Source: Haliotis asinina
Lineage: Eukaryota > Mollusca > Gastropoda > Lepetellida > Haliotidae
DNA: 64,000 bases
Assembly: GCF_037392515.1 (NCBI RefSeq)
Contig: NC_090280.1
Location: 76,303,004-76,367,003, forward strand
Direction: 5' to 3'
The position numbers and the translations under genes were made by a program. Positions 43,846-54,283 of this stretch are shown piece by piece; position 1 is the first letter of the stretch; each line of letters starts with the position of its first letter. The notes beneath the pieces were generated by a model that did no database searches, had not been told where the DNA came from, and saw nothing but the letters and a program-made list of their open reading frames with translations.

Positions 43846-44496
43846 TTTCTGCTTTCAGTGTATATTCTAATATCTTAATTCCTATGAACAGAATCTGTTC
43901 TGAAATAAAATGATGCATGCAAATGGGTCAATGTATGGAAAAGGGCAATTTCAGCTTTAACTCTTAAGAAAATTTATTAAAATTTTGCATTTTTGCATTT
44001 ATTTCTTCAAGTGAACTACTTTGGTTTGTGTGAATTGTATATCGCTTACGCAAAGATGGTTTTACATAATATTTATTGTGACGTTCCAACTTCAAATCAA
44101 ATCCTTACCACAGCGGCGGCAAAAATACAGATTTGGGTAAATGTAGGCATAAAGCTTGCTTAAAACACCACCAGCTGTGAAACGGAAAAAGTCCCAAGGC
44201 TTCACATATGTGACTGTTTCTAGGTATAATCGTGCAATAAATGGTCACTGTAAACGTTTCGGGTGTTTTTATCATAAATTGTAAACAAACTAACTGAAGC
44301 AACAATAGCTCTTATCTCAAACCGTTATCAGAAAAAACACAAAACATTGAATTCCTTTGACATTCACTGAGCTAAAATGCTTCTAAGTAATAACTGGTTG
44401 TATAATCACACACAAAAAATCGTAAAAGGTGTTTGAGTACCCACGTGAGGCAGCTAGTTTGATATCCATTATTTACGATAACATGAATAAACATTG

Positions 44497-44623
44497 CCAG
44501 GCTAGCAATTCTCGAAACGTTCGTAGCCCTACGAAGTTCTTAAGCCCATTCTTAACACATTCTTAACTACGATCAATGTTATATATCCTTAGGGCTACGA
44601 ACCTTTCGAGAATATGGGCCCTG
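44497..44623. mobile_element. Palindromic (foldback) MITE, 127 bp
   Basis: The left arm ATTCTCGAAACGTTCGTAGC, CCTA and the complement of the right arm (ATTCTCGAAAGGTTCGTAGC, CCTAAGG) are inverted. The right edge is GGGCCC. Same logic as 34836-34981. Confidence 0.82.
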
Positions 44624-45009
44624 GAGAGCCACGCGCAGTTTTTACTCCGTAACCCTATCAACCAAGATAGCGAGTCTGACCAGCCAATACTATTATATAG
44701 CCTGTTTGCATGGAAAACGTACCGATGAATTCCACTTTATACAAAAAGGTAAATCAAATAAAGTGAAATTATGATTGAGAATCCCCATAATTTTACCTTG
44801 CCAATTGTATATTTAAATGTAAATAAATTTTCATCTCAGAGTAAAGGTTGTTTAACAAACGATTATATTTATAAATCGTTCTATGTGCTTGTATTACAAG
44901 GGGTTGTGCACATTAAATGAAACACCGAGAACAAGTACGGTTGGCCTTAGTTAACGCTTATCACGTACAGCACGTGCATTTGTTTCACTGTTCAAACTGA
45001 TACGCTCAA

Positions 45010-45108
45010 CACACATGGGTCTTACGGATTGTACAAATAATGGGAATCGAACCATAGTGTCATGCATGACGAGCGAAACCTTTAACCACTAAGCTACCCT
45101 ATCGTCTC
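45010..45108 (-). repeat. SINE-A head half
   Basis: Plus reading: CACATGGGTCTTACGGATTG, ATGGGAATCGAACCATAGTG (B box), GACGAGCGAAACCTTTAACC, ACTAAGCTACCCTATCG (A box). Confidence 0.8.
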
Positions 45109-45116
45109 TCTTGCCT

Positions 45117-45272
45117 ATGGTTTTAGTCCACTGGTAACAATATTCCAGCAATATCCCGCCGGGGAACACCAAAAATGGGCTTCACGCACTGTACAAATTT
45201 TGGGACTCGAACCCGGGTATTCTGCATGGCAAGTTCAAGTTATAACCACTAGGCTACCCCGCCGCCCCTATC
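45117..45272 (-). repeat. SINE-A copy
   Basis: Plus reading: ATGGTTTTAGTCCACTGGTA, CAATATTCCAGCAATATCCC, GGGACTCGAACCCGGGTATT (B box), TATAACCACTAGGCTACCCC (A box). It abuts gene B exon 1 on its intron side. Confidence 0.88.
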
Positions 45273-45299
45273 AACGACAGAACATCTGACCATACTCAC

Positions 45300-45387
45300 C
45301 CGGTAGGAGTTCCTGGAATTGGTGAGTAGGCGCGATCAGGATCATGACCACAGTCATTACAAACGCTGGTGCTTGTAGTCGTACCAT
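45300..45387 (-). CDS. Gene B exon 1: start and signal peptide
   Basis: ATG at 45387 gives 29 codons plus one base, then donor CCGG|gtgagt. The peptide MVRLQAPAFVMTVVMILIAP followed by THQFQELLP has an Arg in the n-region, a hydrophobic core and small residues before a polar stretch, as expected for a secretory signal. The start context GCAGAATGG equals that of gene A. The frame is open further upstream, but that longer reading begins in presumed 5' UTR and would bury the signal peptide, so the inner ATG is preferred. Confidence 0.8.
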
Positions 45388-45444
45388 TCTGCTCACACTT
45401 GACGGGATGTTCCTGACTGTGGTTCTATCGTTGGAAGAGGACTG

Positions 45445-45457
45445 ACATATATACACA
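45445..45457 (-). promoter_or_regulatory. Possible TATA box of gene B
   Basis: The minus strand reads GTGTATATATGTC about 60-70 bp upstream of the ATG, a similar distance to the TATA box of gene A. Confidence 0.5.
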
Positions 45458-46101
45458 TATGTGTTCAAAGGCATTTTTTTGACATATAACAAGAATCAAC
45501 TGGGCTCCTAAATTTGATCATGTCTGAATGATGTTCGTCACGTAAGCGAAAAAAATAGATTGATGGGAGACGCTGCAGGTCAGTGTGATCTTACTGTGTG
45601 ATGCACGGGCAATACGACACCTCACCTGGGTGCAATACAAGGAATGGGGGTGGGTAGTTGGGGGGTTATACATAGCGCTTACCTTGGACCTGGAATGAAC
45701 AATCAGGTTGTGGTGGTCCGTCTAGCGTCCTTGACCAGTGAATGGTTGGTGAGGGATGTTGCACTTAGTGCCATGTTTCATGCTTACGACACGTCATTAA
45801 CAAAGGTTCAAATGATAGCACATGTAAAGAAAAGTTTCTAAGAAATATTTCAACTAAGAGTGTCATCATGCTTAACGTGTTGAGAAACGTGACATACAGA
45901 GAAAAAGTTCAAACCGTACTAGCAAACATCAGTTGTACAGACCAGCCCCAAAGACAAACATAAAAAACCTCGTTCATTCAATATCTTGTGTACTCTTCTC
46001 GCCCGTCCAAGACACAAGTGCTTCTTGTTCACATGCTCTTTATCAAATTCAAAAAGAAAGCTTGCGGAATTGCATTCCTTTCCTCCACTAGAGCTCTTCG
46101 G

Positions 46102-46993
46102 CAGTCTAAGTAAACTTATCCTCGGTACTTTTCATTACAACCCACTACTGAGTCTAACTAAACCTTATGGAAGATCTCGTCTGGTAACCCTTGAGATTAA
46201 CCAGTCAGAACAGCTTACCAAATCGCAAAAGTGGACACTCGCACATACCTTCTGAACTTTTTTATCACGAAAAGGTTCGTACCCGAACGATACCGAATGT
46301 TATTAGCGTACGATCGCTTCCGGGTGATGGACACGGCGTACGTACAACCATGAAAACGGTGAGTAAACAGTCGCTGACAGTCGCTAAACTTATCCTCGGT
46401 ACTTTTCATTACAACCCACTACTGAGTCTAACTAAACCTTATGGAAGATCTCGTCAGGTAACCCTTGAGATTAACCAATCAGAACAGCTTACCAAATCGC
46501 AAAAGTGGACATTCGCACATACCTTCTGAACTTTTTTATCACGAAAAGGTTCGTACCCGAACGATCCCGAATGTTATTAGCGTACGATCGCTTCCGGGTG
46601 ATGGACACGGCGTACGTACAACCATGAAAACGGTGAGTAAACAGTCGCTGACAATGGTGTTTTTGGCGATATTCAAGGATGGCATCTCGCGGAAATATTA
46701 GCTAATGGTAACCATGTCAACAGAAACCCCAAAGCATATATACTGCAGGTCAAATATTTGTGTTATATGCGGATTTTGTTTGTGGAGAGATCTGTGTGAA
46801 AAATATTTTGAAAATCCCTCCGATCCCTAATTAGTAGCCGTTGTCTGATTGGTTAAATCTATTTAACCGTCTCGCGTTTGATTGGACAGTCATTGGTCGC
46901 TCGGAGGTTACCTGACGCGACCTTCTACTAGGTTTTGTTAGACTCAGCGATGGAGTGTAACGAAATACACTGAGACTACGTTTACTTAGACTG
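46102..46993. mobile_element. TIR element E, 892 bp, copy 2, internally duplicated
   Basis: The same termini as copy 1 (CAGTCTAAGTAAACTTATCC; complement of right end CAGTCTAAGTAAACGTAGTC) are flanked by perfect 10-bp duplications AGCTCTTCGG (46092-46101 and 46994-47003). The left 270 bp is tandemly duplicated: AAACTTATCCTCGGTACTTT recurs at about 46112 and 46386 (period near 274 bp), joined at CAGTCGCTGACAGTCGCTAA. The two copies of the duplicated block are nearly identical. Confidence 0.92.
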
Positions 46994-47004
46994 AGCTCTT
47001 CGGA

Positions 47005-48815
47005 GTCCTGGAAGATCCATTGGTACTGGATGACGTCAATCGTGTGTAGACTCGGCCGAGTTCATTCAAGGTATTCTCAAATGAGCCTTAAGCCCATCTG
47101 TCTGTTATACATAACCCAGATCTTCGCGAGTCTTCCAACTTGTAGAGTAAGTTAGTGAGTTGTGTAGGAGGATAAAGGGGGCTTACAGTTTTGTGTACAG
47201 AAACGCAGAATAATATTGTTTTACGCCGTCTTCAACATTATCTCACGTCACGCCGGGTACCAGAGTCCGACTGAAGATGATATATCGGAGAAGCAGGACT
47301 ATCTGTAATTCATGTTAATACTTTCTTCCATATAAATGCGTTTGTATTTGAAATATGAAATATGATTTTCGGATATAACAGCTATTACTGACATCCTGTG
47401 TAATCAGCTGTGATTCGTTTCGACACGACTGAGGTACACGTAATAAGGGTTCAAGTATCGGAATATCTTTTATGAAACATTTTGAGTCAGAAAAATGTTT
47501 AACTTACATCAATCATCATGGCAGTCCTAGGGCCTGCACGAACCTTGTCAGTTCGAGTATTATCGTGTGCAGGAGTGGGTGAAGTAACTTAAATAGCTTT
47601 CTGGATATATGAGTAATGTCGGAGGCAAGTCTGGACTCATGAAGGTCTCTGACGTTCTCATTAACTACACTCGGGCATTTTGAGTGCGTGGGTTTGGTCC
47701 GTAGCTCTTGAATATATGTCAGATGATTCACGAACCCCTGAGTGAGTGGGGTTTTACGCCGCTTTTAGCAATATTCAAGAAATATCGCAGCGGGTCACAA
47801 TAGTGTTGTCGACTATTGTATTGTTTCTTGTAATATGTACAATGTTGTAAATGATTTCGTTGTGTGTCTAAAACCGCTGTCTGAGTTGCCCACCATGGCC
47901 TACTTCTCGCGTCAATCTGAAGTTGACAACTCCTGACAGTCACATGGCGCGACACGTGCGCAGGAAACATGTATTTTCATAATTTACACAGATACATACT
48001 CGATGTTGATTGTCAACCGTCCCTGGTTTGTAACTTAAGAAATTCTCTTGTAGACAGTTTTCCTGACTCTAAGCAACTTGTCAATACTAACTTGCACGAA
48101 AGTGTATCATGTCTGCAGGATGTCTGTTATAAATCTCTGGCATCCCTCAAACACACATACTAATATGAGGAGTAGTACATTATTACTCACTTCCCCCAAT
48201 TGCATTACAACACGCATCCTGGCTTTTCTCACCCCTGCTTCCACCACCTTACACATCATCACACAAACGTGCCTTTGGTAGACAATTGTTTCAGAAAGAA
48301 TTTCTTTGTTTATTTATTTATCTATTTTTCCTAAATTACAACTGGGAATTTTATTATTCAAAGTGGCAACTGTACTTGTTGCCAGATGCAGGCTTTTTAT
48401 GGCAAGACTTTTTGGTAAGTTCAAATGATTGAAGTCCTTCAAAGAAAACTGTGGGACTGCCTACACGAGGTATTAAAACAATACAGTTTGTATTTGTTAA
48501 CAAAGGTTTATTGCAAAAAAATATTGTAAAATTATGAATTCTGTGGAAAACGCACAAAAATAATACGTAATGGATAGACTTCAAATGCTATAAAATTGTT
48601 GAAACTATTCAAGTTGTTGTTTGATAAATGTTGGGAATATATTTGTTACTTTCATAAGTTTCTAATATTCAATACACATCATATTTGGTGATGTTTGGTT
48701 GTCCCTATTTTTTATTCTTACTTGAAATAATCAAATGATTCCTTAGGTCAGTTTTATCCACAGATATGGAAATGTTTGCCCTGATGGAATAAAACAATAC
48801 TCTCACCCATCACAC
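47005..48815. other. No gene; SINE-A scraps only
   Basis: TTTTACGCCGTCTTCAACAT at about 47220 and GAGTGAGTGGGGTTTTACGC, CGCTTTTAGCAATATTCAAG at 47740-47800 are SINE-A tail fragments in minus orientation. The rest shows no exon or repeat I can name. Confidence 0.5.
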
Positions 48816-48819
48816 ACTC

Positions 48820-49040
48820 ATTGGTCAGCAAAATTCCAGTTATAGGGCGATGGTCTGAAAATTTGGAGCAGTCAATACAGTTATCAACGTCATGAACATC
48901 GATCAAGAAAGTGATGTGATATGATGACATGTGTCAACCAAGTAAGCAAGCAAGACAGATCAAGATCATCACCTCTTACGACATGTATAGGGGCTGAAGA
49001 TCAGTTCTAACCCGGATCTTCACGGTTAGGTCACCAAGAT
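48820..49040 (-). repeat. SINE-B copy, diverged
   Basis: Plus reading: AAAATTCCAGTTATAGGGCG, GTCATGAACATCGATCAAGA, GATGACATGTGTCAACCAAG, CATCACCTCTTACGACATGT, CCCGGATCTTCACGGTTAGG. Confidence 0.82.
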
Positions 49041-49273
49041 ATTTCTTCATCGATGTTATTAAAACCATTCTTTCCAAAGCAAAGAAACTTAATGTACATA
49101 ATAAATTAATTTAAAGACTAGTACCAAGTGAGCAAAATTTAAATACTTAAAAAAATTAGTCACACATTTAGTCAAAAGCATTTGTTAAAATGTTTTACTA
49201 TTTATAGTTTTCGCCCACCCATGCTTTTGATGGCCTTATGGACATAACACATCTGCAAAAGTATCTTTTGCAA

Positions 49274-49386
49274 GTAATTATAAAGTTGGGACTTCATCCT
49301 CGATAACTCCAGGGTATACGTTCCGATAAGTCCCCACTATACCCTGGACGCATCTACGACTCTGCCCGATAACTTTATTACCTCCT
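49274..49386. mobile_element. Short palindromic MITE-like element
   Basis: The left GTAATTATAAAGTT..CCTCGATAAC pairs with the right end, whose complement reads GTAATAAAGTTATCG. Internal CCAGGGTATA and TATACCCTGG are perfect inverses. About 113 bp, family unnamed. Confidence 0.55.
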
Positions 49387-49663
49387 TTGGCTGTCTCTTT
49401 ATCCAATCATGTGCCTATGCTGGGAAGTTGAGTGAACCAATCACAACTCACTTTCGTTTTTAAATTATCTAACCGATTAAACATGGCAACACAAACCATT
49501 CAGCGGTACTCTGAAAGAAGTAGAAGGAGTTCTTGTATATGTCGTTTTAAAGTTTCGAGAACGTGTATTGATGTTGGGACTAATGCTGCATCATTAACAT
49601 TCAAAGCAATCTATCCAGGAGTGAACCAGTGGGGTTTTATGCTGCTTTTTGCAATATTCCAGC

Positions 49664-49985
49664 AACAGTGAGTGAGTAAGTTTAGTTTAGCTCTCAGCAA
49701 TATTCCAGCTATATGACGGCGGTCTGTAAATAATCGAGTCTGGACCAGACAATCCAGTGATCAATAACATGAGCACCGATCTGCACAGTTAGGAACCGAT
49801 GACATGTGTCAACCAAGTCAGCGAGTCTGACCACCGATCCCGTTAGTCGCCTTTATGGCAAGCATGAGTTGCTGTAGGCCTATCCACAGGCAAACTATAT
49901 GAAGACTGGTCATTTTCTCTACGCTGTGCAACCACATTTGCGCTACAGTTTGCATGTGGCCTATCCTAGCCCGTGAGCTTCACGG
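49664..49985 (-). repeat. SINE-B copy with an extra internal segment
   Basis: Plus reading: GTGAGTGAGTAAGTTTAGTT, AATATTCCAGCTATATGACG, ATCGAGTCTGGACCAGACAA, GATGACATGTGTCAACCAAG, CCGATCCCGTTAGTCGCC, then about 100 bp of foreign sequence before CCCGTGAGCTTCACGGG. Confidence 0.88.
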
Positions 49986-50105
49986 GTACCAGCAATATCT
50001 TGTCAAGGGACACCAGAAGTGCACATCACGCTGTCAACATCTGGACCTTCAGTGTGACCAGGGTACGCTTAAACCAACACACGCTACCTCACCGTCCCAA
50101 GCAAC
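49986..50105 (-). repeat. SINE-A fragment
   Basis: Plus reading: ACCAGCAATATCTTGTCAAG, GGACACCAGAAGTGCACATC, CTTAAACCAACACACGCTAC, CTCACCGTCCC. Tail and B box eroded. Confidence 0.6.
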
Positions 50106-50109
50106 TTAT

Positions 50110-50435
50110 TAACAAAACAGAGAAAACTGTTACTATCAATAAATGGTGCCACTGATATAAGTCTGCCACATTTTGTGTATTATTTAAAATTATATCATAA
50201 GTATTACAGGAAAACAGATACTTTTAAACTTTTGAGTTTATTGGGACATCATGACTTACAGAACAATGTAGCACACTTAATATAATATCAAGAAATGAAG
50301 AAAGTATACCAGGAAGATCAGTGTAAATGCATATTTTACACACTGGCAAAGTATACATGTATTACTAATTATCACATCATGGATAATATTATCAAGGCAC
50401 TAAACCCAATATGATAAACGTGACTTGTTTGTTAG
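50110..50435. other. No feature recognised
   Basis: AT-rich, apparently unique sequence. Confidence 0.4.
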
Positions 50436-50439
50436 CAAT

Positions 50440-50765
50440 TTAATGCTGCATTCAGCAATATTCCAGCTATATGGCGGTGGTCTCTAAATAATGAGTGAGT
50501 GAATTTGGTTTTACACCGCACTCTGCAATATTCCAGCCATATAGCAGCGGTCTGTAAATAATCGAGTCTGGACCAGACAATCCAGTTATCAACAACATGA
50601 GCATCGATCTGCGCAGCTGGGAACCGATGACGTGCGTCAACCAAGTCAGACAGCCTGACCACCCAATCCCGTCAGTCGCCTCTTACAACAAGCATAGTCA
50701 CCTTTTACGGTAAGCATGGGTTGCTAAAGGCCTATTCTACCCCTGGACCTTCACGGGTCTTGTAA
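50440..50765 (-). repeat. SINE-B: one tail scrap followed by a full copy
   Basis: 50440-50485 is a tail scrap (GCATTCAGCAATATTCCAGC, TATATGGCGGTGGTCTCTAA). 50488-50765 is a full copy: GAGTGAGTGAATTTGGTTTT, ATCGAGTCTGGACCAGACAA, CATGAGCATCGATCTGCGCA, CACCCAATCCCGTCAGTCGC, TACCCCTGGACCTTCACGGG. Confidence 0.92.
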
Positions 50766-50784
50766 ATCATAATGTAAGAAAAAG

Positions 50785-50935
50785 CAGTGATCAAAAGCAT
50801 GAGGCTCAGTCTAGGTAACTGGGATACGATAACATGTGTCCTACCATGTCAGCGTGCCTGACAACCCTTCCCATTAGTCGCCTCTCACGACAAGCATGGG
50901 TTACTGAAGTTCACAGGGATAAGGATGGGTAGGAA
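50785..50935 (-). repeat. SINE-B partial copy
   Basis: Plus reading: AGTGATCAAAAGCATGAGGC, ACGATAACATGTGTCCTACC, CCTTCCCATTAGTCGCCTCT, ACGACAAGCATGGGTTACTG. Tail missing. Confidence 0.82.
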
Positions 50936-51174
50936 TGAAATAAGAGGAGAAATGGGCAAGACCTCTCTGGAGTCGTGTTTATTGAAACAATTTAACATAT
51001 ATCATGAACAACACCAGTGCCATCAAATGCGCAGAATTCGGCGGATTTCATCCCTGAGATATTCATCTAACCATGATCTTTACGGGTGACAAACTTGACA
51101 TCACTATCTGATGATTTATGCAGGATGAATAAAAAGAGCTAAGTACACTGTATAAACGTCATTCATCTACCTTC

Positions 51175-51865
51175 TTGTCCGGAGACTGCTGTGTCTGCTG
51201 AGACTGCGGAGTCTGCTGTGTGTGCTGAGACAGCTGCGTCTACCGAGACTGCTCTCTGCTGTGTCTACTCAGACTGCTTTGTCTGCTGCGTCTGCTGAGA
51301 CTGCTTTGTCTGCTGAGACTGCTTTGTCTGCTGAGACTGCTGTGTCTACTGCGTCTGCTGAGTGCTGAGTCTGCTGTGTGTGCTGAGACTGCTGTCTGCT
51401 GTGTGCTGAGTCTGCTGTGTGTGCTGAGACTGCTGTGTGCTGAGTCTGCTGAGACTGCTGTGTGCTGAGTCTGCTGAGTCTGCTGTGTCTGCTGAGTCTG
51501 CTGAGACTGCTGTGTGCTGAGTCTGCTGAGTCTGCTGTGTCTGCTGAGTCTGCTGTGTGTGCTGCATTTGCTGCATCTGCTGTGTGTGCTGTGTGTGCTG
51601 TGTCTGCTGTGTCTGCTGAGACTGCTGTGTCTGCTGTGTCTGCTGAGACTGCTGAGTCTGCTGTGTCTGCTGAGGCTGCTGTGTCTGCTGTGTCTGCTGT
51701 GTGTGCTGCATTTGCTGCGTGTGCTGTGTCTGCTGAGACTGCTGTGTCTGCTGAGTCTGCTGTGTCTGCTGAGACTGCTGTGTCTGCTGAGGCTGCTGTG
51801 TCTGCTGTGTGTTGAGACTGCTGTGTCTGCTGTGTCTGCTGCATCTGCTCAGACTGCGGTGTTGT
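51175..51865. repeat. 9-bp (xCTGCTGxx) minisatellite
   Basis: Units alternate among TCTGCTGTG, TCTGCTGAG and ACTGCTGTG over about 690 bp. The 9-bp period keeps several frames open on both strands (Gln/Thr or Ala/Asp/Ser/Val repeats). No start, splice or homology evidence for a gene. Confidence 0.95.
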
Positions 51866-52159
51866 TACACTGTTGACTCGTGATGCCAGTTTGTGATGGT
51901 TGTTCTATCAATCCTACTTATGAAGGCAACCATGAATAGTATGGGAACATGATACATTTGAAAGTTCCGTCATCTACTGATGTTGCATAGACATATATCA
52001 GGAATATCAGCTGTCTCATACAAGAATATTCCCAACACATGATTCAATCTAACACCCTGATCAAGGCAAATACTTCAAGTTGTCAGAGACAAAAGGAAAT
52101 TGTTGACTTTCCAGAATGTGCTGGAAGTACGTTTTGGAATGTGAACTTACTTTGAGACA

Positions 52160-52312
52160 AGGAAGTGAGTGAGGTAAGTTTAACACTGCTTTTTGCAATA
52201 TTTCAGCAATATCATGGACAGCAAACACCAGAAATTGTGGCCATATAGGGAATCAAACCTGTACCTTTGGTATCAAGACCAGGCTAACCACCAGGCTACC
52301 CCACCCTCCCTC
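52160..52312 (-). repeat. SINE-A copy
   Basis: Plus reading: GGAAGTGAGTGAGGTAAGTT, CAATATTTCAGCAATATCAT, GGGAATCAAACCTGTACCTT (B box), CTAACCACCAGGCTACCCCA (A box). Confidence 0.85.
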
Positions 52313-52675
52313 CAGACAATTGTAATTTTAAAAAAAAATGACTTCAAGAAAAGTGTAAATTGAAACAAAATGACTTTGACACAAATGTAACTTTGACAAA
52401 TCTGATTCAACTTATCTGAAGCTGAAAATTAAATAAAAACAAAACATGGAGCAACTAATCTTTCGCTCAGAGATAAACCTACACACAAGACATCAAAAGT
52501 TTAAGAAACAGTGTTTGGCATTGTTATGCTGCACAATCTCATCCAGACATTTCTATTTACTTGTGGGACATGTAACACAAAGGAGTCCTAAAATGAACCA
52601 TACCACAAGTTACATACAATCAAACAATGTCGTGTCAAACTTTGGCATGTCAAAGCGTAGGTAGTTTGAAGTGTA

Positions 52676-52848
52676 AGGGGTGGTGGGGTAGCTTTGTGAC
52701 TAAAGTGTTCACTCATCACGCCAAAGACCTGGTTTCTACTCCCTGCATGGGGATAATGTACAAAGCCTATTTCTGGTGTCCCACGTCATGATATTGCTGG
52801 AATATTGTTAAAAAACAACATAAAACAAAATCCACACACTCACTGTAC
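52676..52848 (+). repeat. SINE-A copy
   Basis: GTGGTGGGGTAGCTTTGTGA (A box), CTAAAGTGTTCACTCATCAC, CCTGGTTTCTACTCCCTGCA (B box), AAGCCTATTTCTGGTGTCCC, GATATTGCTGGAATATTGTT, CACACACTCACTG. Confidence 0.85.
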
Positions 52849-53397
52849 CTATGTGGGGAATGGAACCCAACCCCCAAACTTCACAACAACACCAAAGCCA
52901 TGTACATACATTTCCAAAATGGGGCGTAGTTGTCAATGCTGTAATGTGTTTCTTTCTTCTCAAAAACAGTCTAATTTAGTAATTTAATCTGTGTGTTTGA
53001 GCCTTGAAAATCCCCTGAAATTTCAGCTGCTTGCACACAAAACGACCTTCACACAGCAGGCTAAAGTTTGATAACACATGCTGTTAAAATTATAAAGTTG
53101 TCAAATTCATGTTTTCACAAGTCAAACATGTGTATTCAAACTTGTCAAGCTGACTAGATGACCAAAACATCATATGACAATTTTGACGGGTTTGACAACA
53201 CTTCACACGTCAAACTCAAGGTTGATAACACCGTAAGTTTGATGGAAAAGTTGGAGAGGATAGAGACAACAGTTTGACAGCTCTGAAATTGGTGTTGGTG
53301 GCGAGTTGTTGACATGTTCACACTCTCAAACTCAAGTTTTGTAAGAGTGTAGTTTGCGGTGTGAAGGCTGCTTCAGGTTATCAATCAGTGGTAATAA

Positions 53398-53507
53398 AAG
53401 TATACTACTCAAAAGAAGTTGAGGAACATAACGCTTGGTATGACAGAAAGAATAACCGTAGTAACATGAGCAAATCAAGTCTTTTAAGTTCCTCTGAGTA
53501 GTATATA
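53398..53507. mobile_element. Small Tc1/mariner-like MITE
   Basis: TATACTACTCAAAAGAAGTT at the left and the complement of the right end (TATACTACTCAGAGGAACTT) are inverted repeats of about 25 bp flanked by TA. About 110 bp, noncoding. It lies about 130 bp downstream of the CCDC62 stop. Confidence 0.65.
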
Positions 53508-53638
53508 CAGGGGACTGACAGCCTCTGCAAACATTGACATTCTCACTGGGATGAAGATATGGAATGATGTATGTGCAAGAGAACCTTCACATGTATGGTG
53601 AGCAAAGAGTTTTGACATTAACTGTTCGGAGCCTGTCA

Positions 53639-54283
53639 TCAGCTGTCAATCTGTCTTCTGAGAATGTTAGATGATTCTGTGTCACCAAACTCATTTTGAG
53701 CCACTGAAGGTAACTCTGACCCAAACAGGGAATGCTGGTACTGAAAATATTGTGACCTTGCATCATGACCTTCACCTTCCTGTGATGTTTCGGTTTGTGA
53801 CTGGAAGTCATATGACCTTGACACCTGTGAATAAGGGTCATGTGACCTTAGTCCTTGGGACTGGAAATCAAGTGACCTTGATACTTGATAATAAGAGTCA
53901 CCTGACCTTGACCCAAGAGGCTCAATGTGTGACCTCGACTGATCTTTGTGATGCTGATAAGGACTTGAAAATTCATCTTCCCTTGCTCCCTGTGTGTGAC
54001 AGTCCAGTGATGCAGAATTCAGACAAGAGTCTTGCTGAGTTATTTTCACATCTCCTTTTGATTCATGGTAGCATGATGCATGTGGCCTTGGCCTGAATTC
54101 TAATGGGGACACAATTCCAAAGTTGGTATTCTCTTGCAGCACAGGATAAGACTTGAGGTTCTCTTGGACTTCCTGGGTCTGTTGAACTTTGATTCCACTG
54201 AGTGTCTGCTCACTTGCCGATTTTTCTTGTACTGAGGAATTCTGGGAGGTCAATGGTGAAGTATGGTTGGACACAGAGTTTCC
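53639..54283 (-). CDS. CCDC62: CCDC62 last coding exon
   Basis: The acceptor is tttatattttcag above 54283, phase 0, followed by 214 residues to the stop at 53639-53641. The encoded tail is hydrophilic and rich in Ser, Gln, Tyr and Asp. It contains a tandem near-repeat: (Y)YQVSRSLDFQSQGLRSHDP and YSQVSRSYDFQSQTETSQ (about residues 141-178 of the exon). It ends ESSNILRRQIDS. This tail is much longer than the short sequence after the SKLQRLL motif that I recall in the human protein, so it looks like a lineage-specific extension. The frame is entered directly from exon 56677-56799 across an intron filled by the 45-bp minisatellite. Confidence 0.82.
   Translation of the reverse strand, partial: GNSVSNHTSPLTSQNSSVQEKSASEQTLSGIKVQQTQEVQENLKSYPVLQENTNFGIVSPLEFRPRPHASCYHESKGDVKITQQDSCLNSASLDCHTQGAREDEFSSPYQHHKDQSRSHIEPLGSRSGDSYYQVSRSLDFQSQGLRSHDPYSQVSRSYDFQSQTETSQEGEGHDARSQYFQYQHSLFGSELPSVAQNEFGDTESSNILRRQIDS

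Larger units (their letters stand above)
41243..45387 (-). other. Gene B: whole span of a secreted cysteine-rich protein gene
   Basis: Three coding exons (45300-45387, 42018-42119, 41243-41616) give 188 codons including TAG: a 187-residue protein. The introns are 3,180 and 401 bp. Both junctions are phase 1, as in gene A. Nine cysteines align with gene A. Confidence 0.78.

Noticed and set aside
43512-43918. Overlapping ORFs of 128-133 codons on both strands
   Set aside because: T/G low-complexity and (GGTT)n tract.
51269-51876. Long Gln/Thr- or Ala/Asp/Ser-repeat ORFs on both strands
   Set aside because: By-products of the 9-bp CTGCTG array. Several frames on both strands are open at once.
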